Positions 30,845 to 32,013 of a stretch of DNA of 32,013 bases are shown piece after piece. The translations under genes and the position numbers were made by a program. Source of the stretch: Eubacterium aggregans (GTDB taxonomy: Bacteria; Bacillota; Clostridia; Eubacteriales; Eubacteriaceae); assembly GCF_900107815.1 (NCBI RefSeq), contig NZ_FNRK01000029.1, positions 1-32,013 of the forward strand. Direction: 5' to 3'. The first letter of the stretch is position 1. Each line of letters starts with the position of its first letter. Below the pieces are notes generated by a model. The model searched no databases. It was not told the DNA's origin and saw only the letters and a program-made list of their open reading frames with translations.

Positions 30845-31429
30845 TTAAGAAAGCACCACACAAGGAAAGCCCTCCCGGGACAGGTGCCGATAAAATCGGT
30901 GGGATGGCCCCGTGGGTTGGCAGGGCTGGGTTAGAAGGGTATCCCCACAAATGGCAGGGACTCCTAAAATGCCAATACCTGTTTCTGGCCAGGTATAACC
31001 GGTAAAAAGCTGATGCCACCACCCCAAAAGGTGATGCTTTATACCGGTACCTTTTTTAGCGGAACCCTCGAGCACCAAGGTATTTGGCAGGGATTCTAAA
31101 GCATCAGCCACCTGAACGATGGCCTCTGGGGTAGCGGACAGGGGAGTGGCCACTATAATATAGCCAATACTGATGGGGTAATGATTTTGGGCATGATGGA
31201 CCCCTGTTTTGATGGCTTCGCCCACGCCTTTTTTTACCCGATGGGTCAGAACGGTACATCCGGTCCGCTGTAATGCCCGAAAAATACGGACATTCTCCGG
31301 ACCACTTCCATCATCCACTATAATAATGGGGTAATCCCATTGGCTCCGAATGGCATCCACTAAAGCCGGAAGCCGACCATCTGGAGACTGTATGGGAATA
31401 ATGACACTGGGTAATGTGACTTCATACAT
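30845..31429 (-). CDS. Short GT2-like glycosyltransferase domain protein
   Basis: A 194-residue protein with the start of a family 2 glycosyltransferase fold: SVIIPIQSPDGRLPALVDAI, IIIVDDGSG for the nucleotide, and TVLTHRVKKGVGEAIKTGV. In active relatives a DAD(G)QH metal motif follows the GY strand; here the same place reads GYIIVATPLSATPEAI, so the acidic metal ligands are missing. It is also short and ends soon after. It may be a degenerate or regulatory GT. The ATG at 31429 has GGAGG eight bases upstream; an in-frame extension to 31507 runs through the leader terminator. Confidence 0.65.
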   Translation of the reverse strand: MYEVTLPSVIIPIQSPDGRLPALVDAIRSQWDYPIIIVDDGSGPENVRIFRALQRTGCTVLTHRVKKGVGEAIKTGVHHAQNHYPISIGYIIVATPLSATPEAIVQVADALESLPNTLVLEGSAKKGTGIKHHLLGWWHQLFTGYTWPETGIGILGVPAICGDTLLTQPCQPTGPSHRFYRHLSREGFPCVVLS

Positions 31430-31457
31430 TCCAGCTTCCTCCTTTATCGTCTTAATT

Positions 31458-31480
31458 AAAAAAAGCCGCTTCAAGCGGCT
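31458..31480 (-). terminator. Intrinsic terminator in the leader of the GT-like gene
   Basis: Minus strand: AGCCGCT/AGCGGCT stem with a three-base loop, then seven T, 29 bases before the GT-like start. Its position just ahead of a ribosome binding site suggests attenuation, or the end of a separate RNA. Confidence 0.8.
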
Positions 31481-31613
31481 GGGGGAATCCTGTTTGGAAT
31501 GCACCACCCGGGCCCCTTACGGGGCCGGCAATGCATCATGTAAATAGAAAGGAAAGGTGTTGAACCGTTGCTTGTCCTTGCGGCTTCAACAGGTATTATT
31601 AAACACCTCCCAG
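31458..31613 (-). ncRNA. Unassigned structured leader RNA (riboswitch-like or small RNA)
   Basis: Minus-strand RNA with an ordered fold. Hairpin A (31591-31558) is a 10-bp stem with one bulged base, or alternatively AGGTGTT/AACACCT (31608-31602 with 31561-31555). Hairpin B (31535-31500) is a 9-bp lower stem, a 6-bp GGCCCC/GGGGCC upper stem and a GTAA tetraloop. A closing stem CTGGGAGG with TTCCCCCAG joins the ends. A terminator follows. Three pairs of the lower stem of B are G-U only if transcribed from the minus strand. No known class was recognised. Confidence 0.5.
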
Positions 31614-31640
31614 GTGAACTCAGTGTGAACTCAATGTGAC
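31614..31640. repeat. Three 11-bp-phased repeats upstream of the structured RNA
   Basis: GTGAACTCA at 31614-31622 and again at 31625-31633, then GTGAC at 31636-31640, an exact 11-base period. On the minus strand these read as spaced TTCAC elements, like direct-repeat operators such as Pho boxes. Confidence 0.5.
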
Positions 31641-31676
31641 GGTTATTTGAAAAAAGAAAGCCTTAAGGAATGGAAT

Positions 31677-31698
31677 TGTCAATAAAAGTTTAGTCCCA
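31677..31698. repeat. Probable terminal inverted repeat of the IS3-family element
   Basis: A TGTCAATAAAAGTTTAGTCC stretch begins here, 14 bases beyond the transposase stop. It has the TG start and general look of IS3/IS150-type ends. The other end lies outside the window, so the repeat cannot be confirmed. Confidence 0.4.
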
Positions 31699-31711
31699 TC
31701 GGCAAGGAGAA

Positions 31712-32013
31712 TTATGCAGCAACAGTACAGTGGTAAAGTGCCCGCTTAGAGAGCGGCGGGAGACCATCGTTGGTGCTGTAAATCCGACGATGATTATAGT
31801 ATTGGATATATCTAAAGATAATCGTCTTGACCATCTCCTGGGTCATCTTCATCGTATCAATACGATAAAGTTTTTCTTTCTTGAGCGTTGCGAAAAAGCT
31901 CTCCATCCGGGCGTTATCATAGCATCGACCAACACTGCTCATACTTTGGATTGCGCCCTTTGCAGCCAATGCGGTTCGGAAGGCTGTGCTTGTAAATTGC
32001 GACCCACGATCCG
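31712..32013 (-). CDS. IS3-family transposase OrfB, C-terminal part (runs off the window)
   Basis: The frame continues open to the window edge. The codons at the edge read DRGSQFTS, the rve integrase-core motif with its second catalytic Asp, followed by SMSSVGRCYDNARMESFFATLKKE with the catalytic Glu, and IQYYNHRRIYSTNDGLPP, the usual IS3-family ending. The stop is at 31712. Only about the last 100 residues are visible. The element seems intact here, but its other half and any frameshift with OrfA are not in view. Confidence 0.93.
   Translation of the reverse strand, partial: DRGSQFTSTAFRTALAAKGAIQSMSSVGRCYDNARMESFFATLKKEKLYRIDTMKMTQEMVKTIIFRYIQYYNHRRIYSTNDGLPPLSKRALYHCTVAA

Noticed and set aside
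31678-31683. Outward-facing TTGACA at the IS end as a -35 of a hybrid promoter for the GT-like gene
   Set aside because: No acceptable -10 lies 16-18 bases downstream; the sequence there is TTTCTT-like.
1-32013. CRISPR arrays, tRNA and rRNA genes
   Set aside because: No regularly spaced identical repeats of 24-40 bases and no cloverleaf with a GTTCGA-type T loop were seen on either strand; no rRNA-like stretch is present.

Overview
This window looks like a chromosomal segment of a low-to-mid-GC Gram-positive anaerobe of the class Clostridia. The evidence is AGGAGG-type ribosome binding sites, consensus sigma-A promoters, a CIRCE operator, a T-box riboswitch in front of a TrpXYZ-type transporter, an Lsa-like ABC-F gene, PdxST vitamin B6 synthesis, two rubredoxins and a formate/nitrite-family channel. 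The genus cannot be fixed from the sequence alone. Most genes are on the minus strand.

Layout. Positions 1-2141 hold htpG (minus) under a textbook promoter plus a perfect CIRCE element. Positions 2425-4243 carry a multi-zinc-ribbon protein and L-lactate dehydrogenase (plus). After a short promoter-terminator unit and a palindromic repeat module comes the tightly overlapping pabA-pabB-pabC operon (4541-7224), which makes p-aminobenzoate for folate. It meets an Lsa-type ABC-F gene tail to tail. That gene has a 270-base leader holding a six-codon upstream ORF and an intrinsic terminator, which looks like antibiotic-responsive attenuation. A RelE/RelB-type toxin-antitoxin pair, a HAD phosphatase, a cyanase plus FNT channel operon, a radical SAM enzyme, an EamA permease, a 5'-nucleotidase-like phosphoesterase, a methyltransferase and a lipoprotein follow to about 17.6 kb.

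Positions 17649-20729 are trpZ, trpY and trpX (in reverse), with a full T-box leader whose specifier loop contains UGG. This is probably tryptophan import controlled by uncharged tRNA-Trp. Upstream lies an AT-rich patch with an HNH-like protein and the C-terminal remnant of a DUF1016/YhcG nuclease, probably a decayed mobile or defence locus. Next are a flavodoxin-like protein and sbcC/sbcD (DNA end processing), a small membrane protein, two rubredoxins (the first too short for routine ORF calling), pdxT/pdxS, an unusual MTA/SAH nucleosidase with an N-terminal hydrophobic anchor, a highly charged small protein and a short GT2-like protein. The right edge is the 3' part of an IS3-family transposase.

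The most interesting material is regulatory and RNA-level: the ABC-F attenuator, the unassigned structured leader RNA at about 31458-31613 with three 11-bp-phased repeats just upstream, the promoter-terminator unit before pabA, the multi-hairpin repeats at 1-100 and 4383-4512, and the cyanase-FNT pairing, which suggests a channel for cyanate or its products.
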